Assembly (NCBI RefSeq): GCF_003265705.1
Contig: NW_020312867.1
Location: 1,670,600-1,734,599, forward strand
Reading direction: 5' to 3'
Source: Callorhinus ursinus
Taxonomy: Eukaryota > Chordata > Mammalia > Carnivora > Otariidae
DNA: 64,000 nucleotides
The stretch's first letter is position 1; each line of letters begins with the position of its first letter. The position numbers were made by a program, and so were the translations under genes. The notes below the pieces were generated by a model. The model saw nothing but the letters and a program-made list of their open reading frames with translations. It ran no database searches and was not told where the DNA came from. Of the stretch, positions 55,401-60,399 are shown one piece after another.

Positions 55401-55732
55401 CCCAAAGCACAGCGTCCACTTCTGTGCACACGCACACACACGCGGGCCCCTCTGCACGTGGGAGAGCAGGTTGCTCAGGCTCTTGGAGAGCGGTGAGTGG
55501 GCCCATTTTGTTCTTGTTGCATGAAGTTGAGGCTCTGTGCTAAGTCCCCAGTAGTCACACGTCATCCTGGCCTCTCCACAGCCCGGACCCCGTGGCGGCG
55601 GGGGAGGAGGTCAAGGTGAGAGTGGATCTGCTGCCATGCCACGTGGGCCGCCATAAGCTGGTGGTGAACTTCGAGAGTGACAAGCTGAAGGCCGTGAAAG
55701 GCTTCAGGAACATCATCATTGGTCCCGCCTAA
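23186..55732 (+). CDS. TGM2: TGM2: protein-glutamine gamma-glutamyltransferase 2 (tissue transglutaminase), 13 coding exons
   Basis: Joining the thirteen exons listed in the summary gives 2064 nt, that is 687 codons plus TAA. The product is a calcium-dependent acyl transferase that forms isopeptide bonds between glutamine and lysine side chains, deamidates glutamine, and also binds and hydrolyses GTP. It acts in the cytosol, at the membrane and, after unconventional secretion, in the matrix; no signal peptide is visible. Seen directly: catalytic Cys277 in YGQCWVFAA, His335 in NYHCWAESW, Asp358 in QALDPTPQ, Trp241 in GRWDNNY, the redox pair Cys370-Cys371 in TYCCGPVP, Tyr516, and the GTP-site residues Arg476, Arg478, Val479, Arg580 and Tyr583. 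Order: beta-sandwich (about 1-140), catalytic core (about 147-460), beta-barrel 1 (about 472-583), beta-barrel 2 (about 591-687). All introns are GT-AG and phases agree throughout. The start is fixed by a strong Kozak context with no upstream ATG in the leader. Odd points: F174C, K600N and extra cysteines. Other transglutaminases are excluded by length and motif identity. Confidence 0.98.
23897..23930. repeat. (CA)n dinucleotide repeat, TGM2 intron 1
   Basis: A pure CA run ending in CACGCACGCACGG. Confidence 0.95.
24835..25000 (+). mobile_element. MIR SINE, TGM2 intron 1
   Basis: GGCTCCAGACTCCACAGCCC, GGATTCCAATCCCCACACC and GGCTGTGAGGTTTAAGTGGA follow MIR order. Confidence 0.6.
25720..25899 (+). 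CDS. TGM2: TGM2 exon 2 (residues 4-64)
   Basis: The acceptor is TCCATAG| and the donor is CCG|GTGAGT; 180 bp, phase 1 on both sides. It encodes the first half of the N-terminal beta-sandwich, including [15 protein letters not shown] and the ending FIVVTG. Residue 30, one of three residues reported for fibronectin binding, is Arg instead of human Lys. Cys10 and Cys27 are kept. Confidence 0.96.
26385..26470 (+). mobile_element. MIR fragment, TGM2 intron 2
   Basis: CGCTGTGTGACCTTGGACAA and GCTTAGCCTCTCTGAGCTC. Confidence 0.6.
27120..27300 (-). mobile_element. MIR SINE, TGM2 intron 2
   Basis: ATAGAGCACCTACTGTCTGC, CGTTTTACAGGTGAAAATAC and ACAGGTCACACAGTGAGTTA. Confidence 0.7.
28158..28179. repeat. 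Run of 22 C, TGM2 intron 2
   Basis: An uninterrupted homopolymer of 22 C, hence 22 G on the minus strand; its length is error-prone in sequencing. Confidence 0.9.
28395..28429. repeat. (TG)n dinucleotide repeat, TGM2 intron 2
   Basis: About 16 TG units after GGGGTGTGTA. Confidence 0.95.
28579..29754 (-). mobile_element. Young 5'-truncated LINE-1 in TGM2 intron 2, antisense
   Basis: It reads in reverse from the poly(A) tail (T run at 28579-28588) through the carnivore L1 3' UTR into ORF2 C-terminal sequence. Target duplications TCCAAACAGGGACATTTCT lie at 28560-28578 and 29755-29773, perfect over 19 bp. An ORF2 frame of 240 codons (29070-29792, running past the element) is still open, which marks it as recent. 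It is antisense to TGM2, so its poly(A) signal is not presented to TGM2 transcripts. Confidence 0.93.
30115..30350 (-). mobile_element. MIR SINE, TGM2 intron 2
   Basis: CCATTTATTGAGCGCTCACT, TTTACAGATGAGGAAGCTGA and CCAAGGTCACAGAGCCAG; well preserved. Confidence 0.75.
31718..31960 (+). CDS. TGM2: TGM2 exon 3 (residues 64-145)
   Basis: The acceptor is CCGCCAG| and the donor is CAG|GTGAGC; 243 bp. It completes the beta-sandwich, with [11 protein letters not shown] and WCPA at the end. Compared with recalled human TG2 there are notable changes: R76C, C98G and R116H (CAC at 31873-31875). His134 is kept. Local base composition is GC-rich, but the reading frame is open and in phase. Confidence 0.96.
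33234..33396 (-). mobile_element. CAN-type SINE, minus strand, first of an adjacent pair
   Basis: AAATTTTATTTATTTATTTG to CCACCCAGGCGCCC. It is more diverged and shorter than its neighbour (the tRNA-derived head has a deletion around GAGACCAAGGCTTAACC). It is flanked by CTGCTTTTTTTCTTTTT at 33217 and again at 33396. Confidence 0.92.
33419..33607 (-). mobile_element. CAN-type SINE, minus strand, second of an adjacent pair
   Basis: AAGATTTTATTTATTTATTT, GACACAGCGAGAGAGGGAAC, CGGGGCTCGATCCCAGGACC, ending at CCACCCAGGCGCCCC. It is close to the inferred young consensus. Duplication-like CTGCTTTTTCTTTTTAAG follows at 33607. Confidence 0.94.
35215..35510. mobile_element. MIR fragments, TGM2 intron 3
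   Basis: A reversed piece (CCCCAGGGTCACACAACAAG, about 35215-35350) is followed by a forward piece (CCTACCTGTAAAATGGGGCT, about 35375-35510). Confidence 0.6.
35696..35814 (+). CDS. TGM2: TGM2 exon 4 (residues 145-184)
   Basis: The acceptor is CCCCCAG| and the donor is CAG|GTAGGG; 119 bp, changing from phase 1 to phase 0. It contains [20 protein letters not shown] and the segment leading to IPWNFGQ. The codon for residue 174 is TGC (35782-35784), giving Cys where human TG2 has the guanine-stacking Phe. Lys173 is kept. Confidence 0.97.
36198..36382. mobile_element. MER5A-type hAT (Charlie) non-autonomous DNA transposon
   Basis: Terminal inverted repeats CAGTGGCTTTCAAACT and TTTGTGAACCACTG bound the element. 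The inside (ACATCAGAATCACCAGAAAA, GGAATTTGCATTTTTGACAA, GCTGATGCTGCTGATCAG) follows MER5A. It is an ancient mammalian element, fixed and inactive. Confidence 0.85.
36386..36640. mobile_element. Interspersed repeat, family not determined
   Basis: CAGTTAGCTACTGCTGAATAA, CAGGCTTAAAACAACAGC and TTATTATTTCTTATAAATCT are familiar from a common mammalian interspersed repeat, but I cannot name the family securely. Confidence 0.5.
37160..37800 (-). mobile_element. L2 fossils, minus strand
   Basis: Two blocks: GGCCTGAGCAAAAAGCTCAG near 37265, and AGTGCAAAGGTCCTGGGGCA near 37660 with GTGAAGGGTCTTGAGGTCAC. They are the reverse complement of L2 3' sequence. They may be two partial copies. Confidence 0.6.
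38285..38413 (+). CDS. TGM2: TGM2 exon 5 (residues 185-227)
   Basis: The acceptor is AACACAG| and the donor is ATG|GTGAGT; 129 bp, phase 0 at both ends. It starts [10 protein letters not shown] and includes the basic stretch 202-222 ([14 protein letters not shown]), which corresponds to a reported heparin-binding segment in human. Changes include N206D and G208C, placing Cys208 three residues before Cys211. Confidence 0.97.
38625..39190 (-). mobile_element. L2 3' end, minus strand
   Basis: It starts with the L2 tail in reverse (ATTCATTCACTCATTC), then CAGATATTTATTAGATG, GAGCTTATATTCTCGTGG, TGTGCAAAGGCCCTGAGG and GGATTTTATTCTCAAGGCAA. A long, recognisable copy that fills most of TGM2 intron 5. 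Confidence 0.8.
39190..39420 (+). mobile_element. L2-like fragment just upstream of TGM2 exon 6
   Basis: CACACCTTGGTATCTTTGCAT and GGGCTGTTCCCTCTCCTAAA follow the L2 order. It ends roughly 60 bp before the exon 6 acceptor. Confidence 0.6.
39478..39655 (+). CDS. TGM2: TGM2 exon 6 with catalytic Cys277 (residues 228-287)
   Basis: The acceptor is GTTGCAG| and the donor is ACAG|GTGAGC; 178 bp. It carries [18 protein letters not shown] with Cys230 (redox partner of Cys370) and transition-state Trp241, then LRRWK (261-265), and catalytic Cys277 (TGC at 39625-39627). Changes near the active site against recalled human: G246E, S253F, D259G, N266T and H267S. The catalytic motif itself is unchanged. 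Confidence 0.98.
39895..40135 (+). mobile_element. MIR SINE, TGM2 intron 6
   Basis: GGGCTTTGGAGCCAGGCACC, CTCTGTGACCTTGAGCAAAT and GGTCTGTAAAATGGGGGCGA; a nearly full-length copy. Confidence 0.75.
40320..40585 (+). mobile_element. MIR SINE, TGM2 intron 6
   Basis: ACATAGACTCCAGAGTCAAG, TCTTACCAGCTGTGTCCCCG and GGCAGCTGTGAGGATAACGT; nearly full length. Confidence 0.75.
41155..41300 (+). mobile_element. MIR fragment, TGM2 intron 6
   Basis: TTTTGAATCCCAGCTCTGTC, GTGGACTTGGGCAAGAGAAC and CCTACGAAATGGACACAG. Confidence 0.6.
41530..41660 (-). mobile_element. MIR fragment, TGM2 intron 6
   Basis: AGAGGAAATGGAATCTCAGA and TTGCCCAAGGTCACACAGCT. Confidence 0.6.
41960..42035. repeat. (CA)n and CACG-type repeat, TGM2 intron 6
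   Basis: CACACA units interrupted by CACGCACAGA and CACTCACG variants. Confidence 0.92.
42116..42329 (-). mobile_element. CAN-type SINE, minus strand, TGM2 intron 6
   Basis: T-rich start, AAGATTTTTTATTTATTCGA, ending at CCACCCAGGCGCCCC. Perfect 14-bp target duplications CTTTTCTCACTTTT at 42102-42115 and 42330-42343. A young insertion. Confidence 0.95.
42910..43400 (-). mobile_element. L2 fossil, minus strand
   Basis: CTGTGCCAGGCCTGTGCTGGG, GGCCTTCCAGGCTGAGGGAA, AAACCATGTAGGGCCAGCGG and GGGGAGCCATCGAAGGTTTA match L2 in reverse. Confidence 0.65.
43558..43693 (+). CDS. TGM2: TGM2 exon 7 (residues 287-332)
   Basis: The acceptor is CCCCCAG| and the donor is CTG|GTAAGC; 136 bp, leaving phase 2. 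It encodes [20 protein letters not shown] and the calcium-site region, ending SEMIW. The segment around residues 316-323 ([11 protein letters not shown]) differs from recalled human at several positions, as expected for an exposed loop. Confidence 0.97.
43694..44364 (+). other. TGM2: TGM2 intron 7
   Basis: Donor GTAAGC, acceptor CCACAG; 671 bp. The middle (about 43740-44260) resembles a minus-strand L2 fossil. No gene is seen. Confidence 0.85.
43740..44260 (-). mobile_element. L2 fossil, minus strand, TGM2 intron 7
   Basis: AGAGGAGGTCACATTTGAAT, CAGTTAGGGGCCCCAGCATG and GGAGAGGGACACTGATGACA follow the same reverse L2 order. Diverged. Confidence 0.55.
44365..44468 (+). CDS. TGM2: TGM2 exon 8 with catalytic His335 and Asp358 (residues 332-367)
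   Basis: The acceptor is CCCACAG| and the donor is GAAG|GTGGGT; 104 bp. His335 is CAC at 44372-44374 and Asp358 is GAC at 44441-44443, which complete the Cys-His-Asp triad. Neighbouring changes against recalled human are F334Y, V337A and T342S; the rest ([18 protein letters not shown]) is identical. Confidence 0.97.
44822..44900. repeat. Purine-rich (GA)n-like tract, TGM2 intron 8
   Basis: Almost only G and A on the plus strand (AGAGAGGGAGAAAGAGATAG and similar). Confidence 0.85.
44953..45116 (-). mobile_element. Short L1 3' end, minus strand
   Basis: It carries the reversed L1 3' UTR (AACATATAGTACATCATTAG, TAACACCCAGTGCTCATCAC). Flanking AGAATGATATTTTTA (44938-44952) and AGAATAATATTTTTA (45117-45131) form a 15-bp duplication with one mismatch. 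Confidence 0.85.
45624..45842 (-). mobile_element. CAN-type SINE, minus strand, TGM2 intron 8
   Basis: The tail is a (TTTAA)n/T run, then AAAGATTTTTGTCTGTTTAT, ending at GAGCCACCCAGGTGCCCC. Target duplications CCACGATTTTAATTT (45609-45623) and CCGCGATTTTAATTT (45843-45857) differ at one base. Confidence 0.94.
46125..46340 (-). mobile_element. MIR SINE, TGM2 intron 8
   Basis: AAACAGGCTTAGAGAAGTTA, CCCAAGGTCACCCAGCTAAT and GTGATTTGAACCCCAGAAGC. Confidence 0.65.
46430..46624 (+). mobile_element. CAN-type SINE, plus strand, close to TGM2 exon 9
   Basis: GGCGCCTGGGTGGCTCAGTT head, tail CAAATAAATAAATAAAATCTT plus an A run. Duplications GAAATGTGGAACGTGTG (46413-46429) and GAAATGTGGAAGGTGTG (46625-46641) differ at one base. 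It inserted just upstream of the exon 9 splice acceptor. Confidence 0.95.
46698..46940 (+). CDS. TGM2: TGM2 exon 9 (residues 367-448)
   Basis: The acceptor is CAACCAG| and the donor is GAGG|GTAGGT; 243 bp. It encodes the vicinal Cys370-Cys371 pair that controls oxidation of TG2, then the end of the core domain ([15 protein letters not shown]). A cluster of changes lies at 403-424, including H413C. A SINE lies close upstream, and an in-frame upstream AG gives a possible longer form (see findings). Confidence 0.97.
46997..47045. repeat. (GT)n/(GC) alternating tract, TGM2 intron 9
   Basis: GT repeats grade into CGCGCGTGTACGTGCGCACA, an alternating purine-pyrimidine run that starts about 57 bp after the exon 9 donor. 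Confidence 0.92.
48060..48340 (-). mobile_element. L2 fossil, minus strand, TGM2 intron 9
   Basis: AAGCACTGTTAGAGGCTTTG, GGTCAGAGAAGGCTTCCTGG and CTGGGTCTTGAGGGATGTAT are reversed L2 3' sequence. Confidence 0.6.
48522..48794 (+). CDS. TGM2: TGM2 exon 10 (residues 448-539)
   Basis: The acceptor is CTCACAG| and the donor is TCCG|GTGAGG; 273 bp. It encodes the linker and beta-barrel 1 with [18 protein letters not shown], which holds the GTP-site residues Arg476, Arg478, Val479 and Met483, and with ARTVSYNG holding Tyr516, which hydrogen-bonds catalytic Cys277 in the closed form. C510H removes one human cysteine. The donor can be read through to give a short isoform (separate entry). Confidence 0.97.
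48522..48826 (+). CDS. TGM2: Alternative 3' end of TGM2: exon 10 read-through giving a 548-residue short isoform
   Basis: If the intron 10 donor is not used, the frame continues past codon 538 for ten residues, [10 protein letters not shown], and stops at TGA 48824-48826, giving 548 residues. The human short form (TGase-S/TGH) is also 548 residues and ends in a ten-residue intron-coded tail, recalled as GKALCSWSIC. Such a protein lacks exon 11-13 sequence, including Arg580 and Tyr583, and so loses normal GTP control. No AATAAA was seen close downstream, so a 3' end for this transcript was not located. Frame and length are seen; expression is inferred. Confidence 0.55.
48840..49110 (-). mobile_element. 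MIR SINE, TGM2 intron 10
   Basis: CCATTTAATTCTTATAACAA, GAGCACAGAGAGGTTAAGGA and CCCAAGGCCTCACAGTTAGG. It begins just after the read-through stop codon. Confidence 0.7.
49270..49440. mobile_element. DNA-transposon-like fossil in TGM2 intron 10
   Basis: GCGCTATCCAGACGCTGGCG, CCATGTGGCCGGTAAGCAC and TTGGGCAGTGTAGCTCTGG resemble the same family as the 58015 copy. It is GC-shifted and diverged. Confidence 0.4.
50470..50690 (+). mobile_element. MIR fragment, TGM2 intron 10
   Basis: GCCAGGCCTGGCTTTGCCTC and CTCTCGGAGCCTCGAATC with ATTCAATGGGGCAACAG. Confidence 0.5.
52101..52301 (-). mobile_element. CAN-type SINE, minus strand, TGM2 intron 10
   Basis: T run, AAGATTTTATTTATTTATTT, ending near GAGCCACCCCGGCGCC. 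Duplications AGGCCCCCACCATCTTT (52084-52100) and AGGCCCCCACCGTCTTT (52302-52318) differ at one base. Confidence 0.95.
53050..53340 (-). mobile_element. MIR fragments, TGM2 intron 10
   Basis: Two reversed pieces: GAGAAACTGAGAGGAGAGGTC with AGGGTCACACAGCCAGTCAG, then GAGAAGTGGAGTGACTTGCC with AGAACCCAGGCCTGTTGG. Confidence 0.6.
53536..53696 (+). CDS. TGM2: TGM2 exon 11 (residues 539-592)
   Basis: The acceptor is CCTGCAG| and the donor is CGG|GTACGG, a weak donor at +4 to +6; 161 bp, ending phase 0. It finishes beta-barrel 1 with [19 protein letters not shown], which includes the GTP/GDP contact residues Arg580 and Tyr583. Changes include C545R, R552C, R564W and L582I. Confidence 0.97.
54005..54220 (+). 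mobile_element. MIR SINE, TGM2 intron 11
   Basis: AAGGGCACAGACTCTGCAGT, GGCCCTGGGCAGGTCACTTT and TTGTACGAATTAAATGCGCA; nearly full length. Confidence 0.75.
54320..54560 (-). mobile_element. MIR SINE, TGM2 intron 11
   Basis: TAGCTCAATTAATCCTCAGG, GAAACCAAGGCTCAGAGGGG and CCCAAGGTCACACAGTGAGG. Confidence 0.7.
54753..54889 (+). CDS. TGM2: TGM2 exon 12 (residues 593-638)
   Basis: The acceptor is CTTCCAG| and the donor is GT|GTAAGT; 137 bp. It starts beta-barrel 2. The basic cluster 598-602, KQKRK in human and implicated in heparin binding and as a putative nuclear signal, reads KQNRK here (AAC at 54774-54776). Cys620 is kept. Confidence 0.96.
54890..55581 (+). other. TGM2: TGM2 intron 12
   Basis: Donor GTAAGT, acceptor TCCACAG; 692 bp. 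It is CA/CG-rich around 55000-55450, with a short minus-strand L1 3' UTR-like piece at 55285-55400. No gene is seen. Confidence 0.88.
55582..55732 (+). CDS. TGM2: TGM2 exon 13, terminal coding part (residues 638-687)
   Basis: The acceptor is TCCACAG|; coding ends at TAA 55730-55732. It encodes the end of beta-barrel 2 with [19 protein letters not shown] and the C terminus IIIGPA, which matches other TG2 proteins (the C-terminal region is reported to bind phospholipase C delta 1). L657C and L661R differ from recalled human. Confidence 0.97.
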
Positions 55733-56239
55733 GGGCCGTGTGCCCAGCCCCGCCTCAGCCAGCTAAGAGCCCCTAACTTGACCCCAATTTTTGTTCCAAG
55801 CTAATGCACCAATTGCCCCTTCTTGGGCCCCAGACCTCAGAGCTTGTGGGGGTTCTTTGGAATGGAATGTATTCCTGGCTTATCTTGTGCCTCTGAGCTT
55901 GGATCCCCATCTCCCTTTAACTGTGAAGAATGTTCTGTGCTTCCCCATTAGGAGCACTGCCCTTGGCTGACTGGGTCTGGGGTGGGGGAGGAGGGACCCA
56001 TGCCTCCCTTTACAACCCAGATGCCACTGGAAACCGCTGACCACCCACCATATTGTTTGGCTTACTCCAGAGCCCTTTGGAACCAGCAAAGGGAGACAGT
56101 GTGCCCATTGACCAGATCCCAGGCAATACACAGGCCCCAGGAGCCCTTGGGAGAACCAGAGCAGGTGCAGGTGGAGTCCCAGGAAAGGCCAGACCCGAGG
56201 TCTCCTCACATCCCAGCAGCCCTGGCCCAACCTTCCCCA

Positions 56240-56490
56240 CCACCACCATTGTGAGGCACCTACGATGTGCCGGGCACTTCCTGTGCTTGCTAGTGCTCAC
56301 ATGGCTACTGACCCATTTAAGTCACCATGGGAAATTGCAGAGTAGGAGCTGCTTTCTTGGTGAAGACACTGGGGCTTGGAGGAGGGAGAGGCAGCTCACT
56401 CTGCACCAGCAGGCTATTTGCAAGGCTGGGTAGTAGGAAGGCACTGGAACACAACCCAGGACTTCTGACTCCGAGTCCAGTTCCCCATTC
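56240..56490 (-). mobile_element. MIR SINE inside the TGM2 3' UTR
   Basis: GAGGCACCTACGATGTGCCG, TGGCTACTGACCCATTTAAG and GAAGACACTGGGGCTTGGAG match reversed MIR, so part of the TGM2 3' UTR derives from this element. Confidence 0.65.
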
Positions 56491-56584
56491 ATGGCACCAG
56501 CCCTGACCTGAGAATATTAAAGAGGCCATTTGGGACCTGAGCAGAAATGATACAGTTGGGGTAAGGTGGGGAGGAGGTTGGAGG

Positions 56585-56715
56585 GGTCAGAGCCCTGGGT
56601 TTGAGCCCCAAGTCCGATCAGCCACTGCTTTCCTCTCTCTGGGTCTCGGGTTCCTCATTGGGCAATGGAGTATTGACCCAGCTCATGAGCAAGGCCCTCT
56701 CAGCTCTGCTCTTCC
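56585..56715 (+). mobile_element. MIR fragment inside the TGM2 3' UTR
   Basis: GGGTTTGAGCCCCAAGTCCG and TCTCTGGGTCTCGGGTTCCT match forward MIR. Confidence 0.55.
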
Positions 56716-57388
56716 AATGCTTATAAGACCCAGCCTTGCAAATGACAGCAAGTCCTCCTCCCTGGCTCCACAGAGCCTGAGGCCACAGGCCTAGATGTTT
56801 CTGAGTGTGAAACCCTGACCATGACCAAACCTTCCCACCCCCAGCCCTGTCTGGGTCCCCTGCCTGTGCCCAGGCACCTTCCTTCAGACCACAATTTTGG
56901 GGAAGAAAGCTCCAGAGGCCCCTGTCCTACCCATGAACCCGCCCACTGCAATGCCTAGACTTCACGAGAGACTTAGCTGCCTGTGTTGGTCACTAACCAA
57001 CAAAGTTAGCGCCTCAGCCACCCCCTTTCTGCAGGGCTAGGGCCCAGGAACACAGCCCTCGCCCTAAGCTCCGAGAGCCCATGGGCTGTCATCTCTGACT
57101 CTATCTCCGCCTCTCTCCATGTGACTGGGCTGGAAGAAGGATGAAGGAGAATGCTCTATCCGGGGTGGGGTCACAGCCTCCAGGGCCCCCAAAATCTCAG
57201 AGGGGGACTTGGAGAAAGTCATTCTGATGCACGTAGAACTTTCTGATTTGCACAGGGAAGGATCACAAAATAAGCCCACATGTATATGTTCTTCCAAAGG
57301 TTGCAGTGATTCTCTATGGTTCTGTAAACGTTTTTGGATTCCAAGCAGGAAGTAGATGTGCTTTTGAGCCACAAAGCATGAGCACCGA

Positions 57389-57394
57389 AATAAA
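57389..57394 (+). promoter_or_regulatory. TGM2: TGM2 polyadenylation signal AATAAA
   Basis: A canonical AATAAA is followed about 20 bp later by CACGTTCAAACAA and then a GT-rich stretch (GGTCTGGTCTGGCTGG, 57421-57436), the usual downstream element. This is the first canonical hexamer after the stop and the expected end of the long TGM2 transcript. Confidence 0.8.
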
Positions 57395-57539
57395 GGCGTT
57401 TGCTTTGCACGTTCAAACAAGGTCTGGTCTGGCTGGTCCTTTTTCTGCTTTTGAGGAGGGTGGGTAGGTAGGTGAACTCACCCACATTGGGACCAGCCAC
57501 CTCCTCCTGCCCAAGAGTCTTTCCCCAGCCTCAGCCCCC

Positions 57540-57985
57540 CACCCTCCGGGTCGAAACTTGACTGGCATTTAAGCTTCTACCCAGTCCAGCTCCATCTCTA
57601 GCCTCTTCCTCCAACAAATCATGTTTGGGCCACAGTAAATTTCCTGACTCCCTCAAATGCCCTGGGCACCTGTCAACCTCTTAGCTTTTGCATGGGTAGT
57701 TCCCTGAGCATGGAGTGCTCTTCCTCTTCCTTATCCATCTAGCAAACTCCTACTCATCCTATAATGCTTAACACCAAAGTCACTTCTTCTGTGAAGCCTT
57801 CCTAGATTTCTTCTCAGCTCCCCTGCCCCGAGCCCTGGAACATGGACCAACTCAAACATTTATCACCATGAATTTTAGTTCCATGTTGCTGTATCTGTCC
57901 CCCTTCCCATCCTATCTAAGTCCCCAAAAACTTCCTATCTGAAGTCTGTCTCTTAAATAGACTCCAATAAATGCTGAATTGATAA
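57540..57985 (+). mobile_element. L2 3' end downstream of TGM2
   Basis: CATGGGTAGTTCCCTGAGCA, AAACTCCTACTCATCCTATA, TCTGTGAAGCCTTCCTAGAT and CTCCAATAAATGCTGAATTG are in L2 order to the tail. Confidence 0.8.
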
Positions 57986-58014
57986 ACCAATGTGTTTCAG
58001 CTCAGCTCCCGTAA

Positions 58015-58325
58015 GACCAGGGCTGTCCAAGAGAGAGAGCTTGGGAGCCACAAATGCAAAGCTATAGTAACTGAAATTTTTCTAGTGGCCACGTTAAAAA
58101 GAGTAAAAAGAAACAGGTAAAATACGTCTTAATAACGTATGTTATCTAACCTAGTATGTGTGAAATATTATGTCAACATGTAATCAATATAAACAGTGAG
58201 ATCTTTTACATTCTTTTCATACTAAGTGTGTGAAACACGGCCTTTGTTTTACACCCACAGTCCATCTCGATTCGGACTAGTCGCGTTTCAAGTTCTCCAC
58301 AGCCACAGCTGGCTTCTAGACTGGG
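58015..58325. mobile_element. DNA-transposon-like fossil, family not determined
   Basis: GGGCTGTCCAAGAGAGAG, AGTAACTGAAATTTTTCTAG, CAACATGTAATCAATATAAA and CATCTCGATTCGGACTAGTC belong to a familiar mammalian repeat. I cannot name the family securely. A related piece lies at 49270-49440. Confidence 0.5.
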
Positions 58326-59589
58326 ATTGTAAAAGTAGGGGAACTTGGTCATTCACCTCATTCCCCACTGACCAGCCACCAGTAAATGTTTGTTGATTGA
58401 ATAAACAATGGAGGACAGTCTCTGCCCTGGGGGAACTCTTGTTGAAACACACGACACGCACCTAAGAAAATGAATCAAAATGAAAACATGACATCACATT
58501 TTCTGGGTACTGAATCCTTCTGTCCTCTGAAAACTACAGCTTGTCCTGGCCTACGTGGCCTGAGCAGTTTATCAGTTAGTGACCGGCTGGAAAACAGAAA
58601 CCTCTGGGCCATTTCAGGCTGACTGGATGAGGGACATGGGTTCCAAAGGCATCCGACGTGCAGGAAGAGTAGAAGGGAGATGGAAGATGACAAGGCAGCT
58701 GCCATCCAGGATAGTCGGGAGCCCCCAGCCGAGCTGGCACTCACCACCTGCCTGCTGGAGCCAACAGAGCCGCCCGGAATGTCTGAGGTCCGCCCAAGTG
58801 GGCCGGCCCGGCCGCGGCACGAGCTGGAGGTGGGCAGGCATCTCTCCTCCTCCTGCTTTCTCCCCACTGGCAGAGCCTAACCAGAAACGAGCTGGCAAGG
58901 GGCCCTGGAAAATATCATTTTCAGGCTTCCAGCCCCCCTGAAAAACAGATGGCTAAGCAAGGGTGGGGCGTGGGGATGGAATTGAGTAGCTGATGCCTAT
59001 CGCTGTTCCCTCTGCTAAGCTTTGCCATCATCTCTACCTAAGGAACTCTTAATCAGCCTTCAAGACCCTGCTCCAAGGAGGCCTCCTCTGGGAGGCCTTC
59101 CTGGACTGCGGCCAATGGCTTCAATCTCTGGTTCTCCTGGGTCTGTCATAGGTAGCATTTGCTCCACTCAGCAGCCTGGATTAGGAACAGCTGTTTGTGT
59201 GCCTGGCCGGGGCTCTGGAGCACCCCAAGAGCAGAGTCAGCGCACACACCCTGCAAGGGGGTCACCAGGTGGACTCAGGACTGCTGACTTTGCCTCCAGG
59301 CCTGACTACCTCCCCTCTAAAATGCAAGGGCAAGGCTGCTTCAGCAAAGTCGGCCGATGCTGAGCAGATTCAGAGGCCTCTCCTGACCAGCCCTGGGAGC
59401 CTACTAGCCAGGAACCCAGGAAGGAGAAAGGCCCTGCTGCTCCTATTGGCCCATTTTACAGACAAAGAAAAGGAGCCTGAGCTCCTGCTCCCAGAACCAG
59501 GGGAGGGCTGAGTCCAGGTCTCTACATTGCAGGGCTATGCCCTGCTCCAAGACGACTCAGAGCCCTGGGCTCAAAGGCCTGGGTGCGGG

Positions 59590-59780
59590 AGCCAAACAGA
59601 CCGAGGATCAAAGCCTGGCTCTGCCATAGATTCACAGTGTGGCTTCAGGCAGGTTCTCAACCTCTCTGTACCTCCGCTTTCTTATCCGTTGAATGGGGAT
59701 GATATGGTGTCTCCTTCCATGACCAGTATGCAGGCTCAAAACAATGACACACATAAACTAGTTGGCTCTTACATGTTATA
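59590..59780 (+). mobile_element. MIR SINE
   Basis: CAAAGCCTGGCTCTGCCATA, CAACCTCTCTGTACCTCCGC and CCGTTGAATGGGGATGATA. Confidence 0.7.
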
Positions 59781-59789
59781 ATCCTAAGA

Positions 59790-59915
59790 GCCAACTTCAC
59801 GTCAGGAAGCTTTCTGTGCATTGAGCTCTTTCCTCCTCGGACAACCCTAACAGGTTGTTGCCCCCATTTTACAGATTCTATAGTCACAGAGCTGGGACTG
59901 GCACCCAGGCAGCCT
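59790..59915 (-). mobile_element. MIR fragment
   Basis: GTGCATTGAGCTCTTTCCTC and CCCCATTTTACAGATTCTAT. Confidence 0.55.
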
Positions 59916-60399
59916 GCCCTCCCCAGCACACAGCCTAGCCCAGGGGAGGTCTGATTTCCACCCGAACCCTCCCTTCCCATGGTACTCCAGGACGGGTGGC
60001 ACAGCATACTCCACACAAGCTCTGTACAGGCCTCAGTGGGGATCTGATTGGGTCCATCTCCCCACCCCTAAAAGTCCCTCTCCTCTCCAGCTGCTCTTGC
60101 TTTCCTAGGATGCCTGCCAGCTCACCCCTCAGCCTCAAGCCAAGCCTAGAATAACAGAATACTGACAGAGTCCAAAAGGGAGGGGCCTCAGGAAGAGGGC
60201 CAGGTGGCAGCCTCCTAGAAGCACATGCACCTTGGGGCCAGGACTGGGTCAGCACATACCCCGTCCTGGCTTCCCCACTTCCCTCCCACACAGACCTGGG
60301 CCGATGCCCAGACACACACGCTCCGGAGAGTGTGAGACCCGGTGTTCTGTTTCAAGAAGAAAAGCCCAAAGAGACCCATTAAAAGCAGAGGCAGTGAAA

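Larger units (their letters stand above)
55733..57415 (+). other. TGM2: TGM2 3' untranslated region
   Basis: About 1.7 kb follows the stop up to the likely poly(A) site. With the leader and coding sequence this predicts an mRNA near 3.8 kb, in line with the known main TGM2 transcript. The 3' UTR contains two old MIR pieces (56240-56490 minus, 56585-56715 plus). ATTAAA at 56516-56521 is a possible earlier poly(A) signal giving a shorter 3' UTR. Confidence 0.75.
58330..60399. other. Intergenic sequence downstream of TGM2, no gene seen
   Basis: Apart from two MIR pieces, unique DNA. Overlapping frames at 58475-58940 on both strands show no known domain. Confidence 0.6.
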
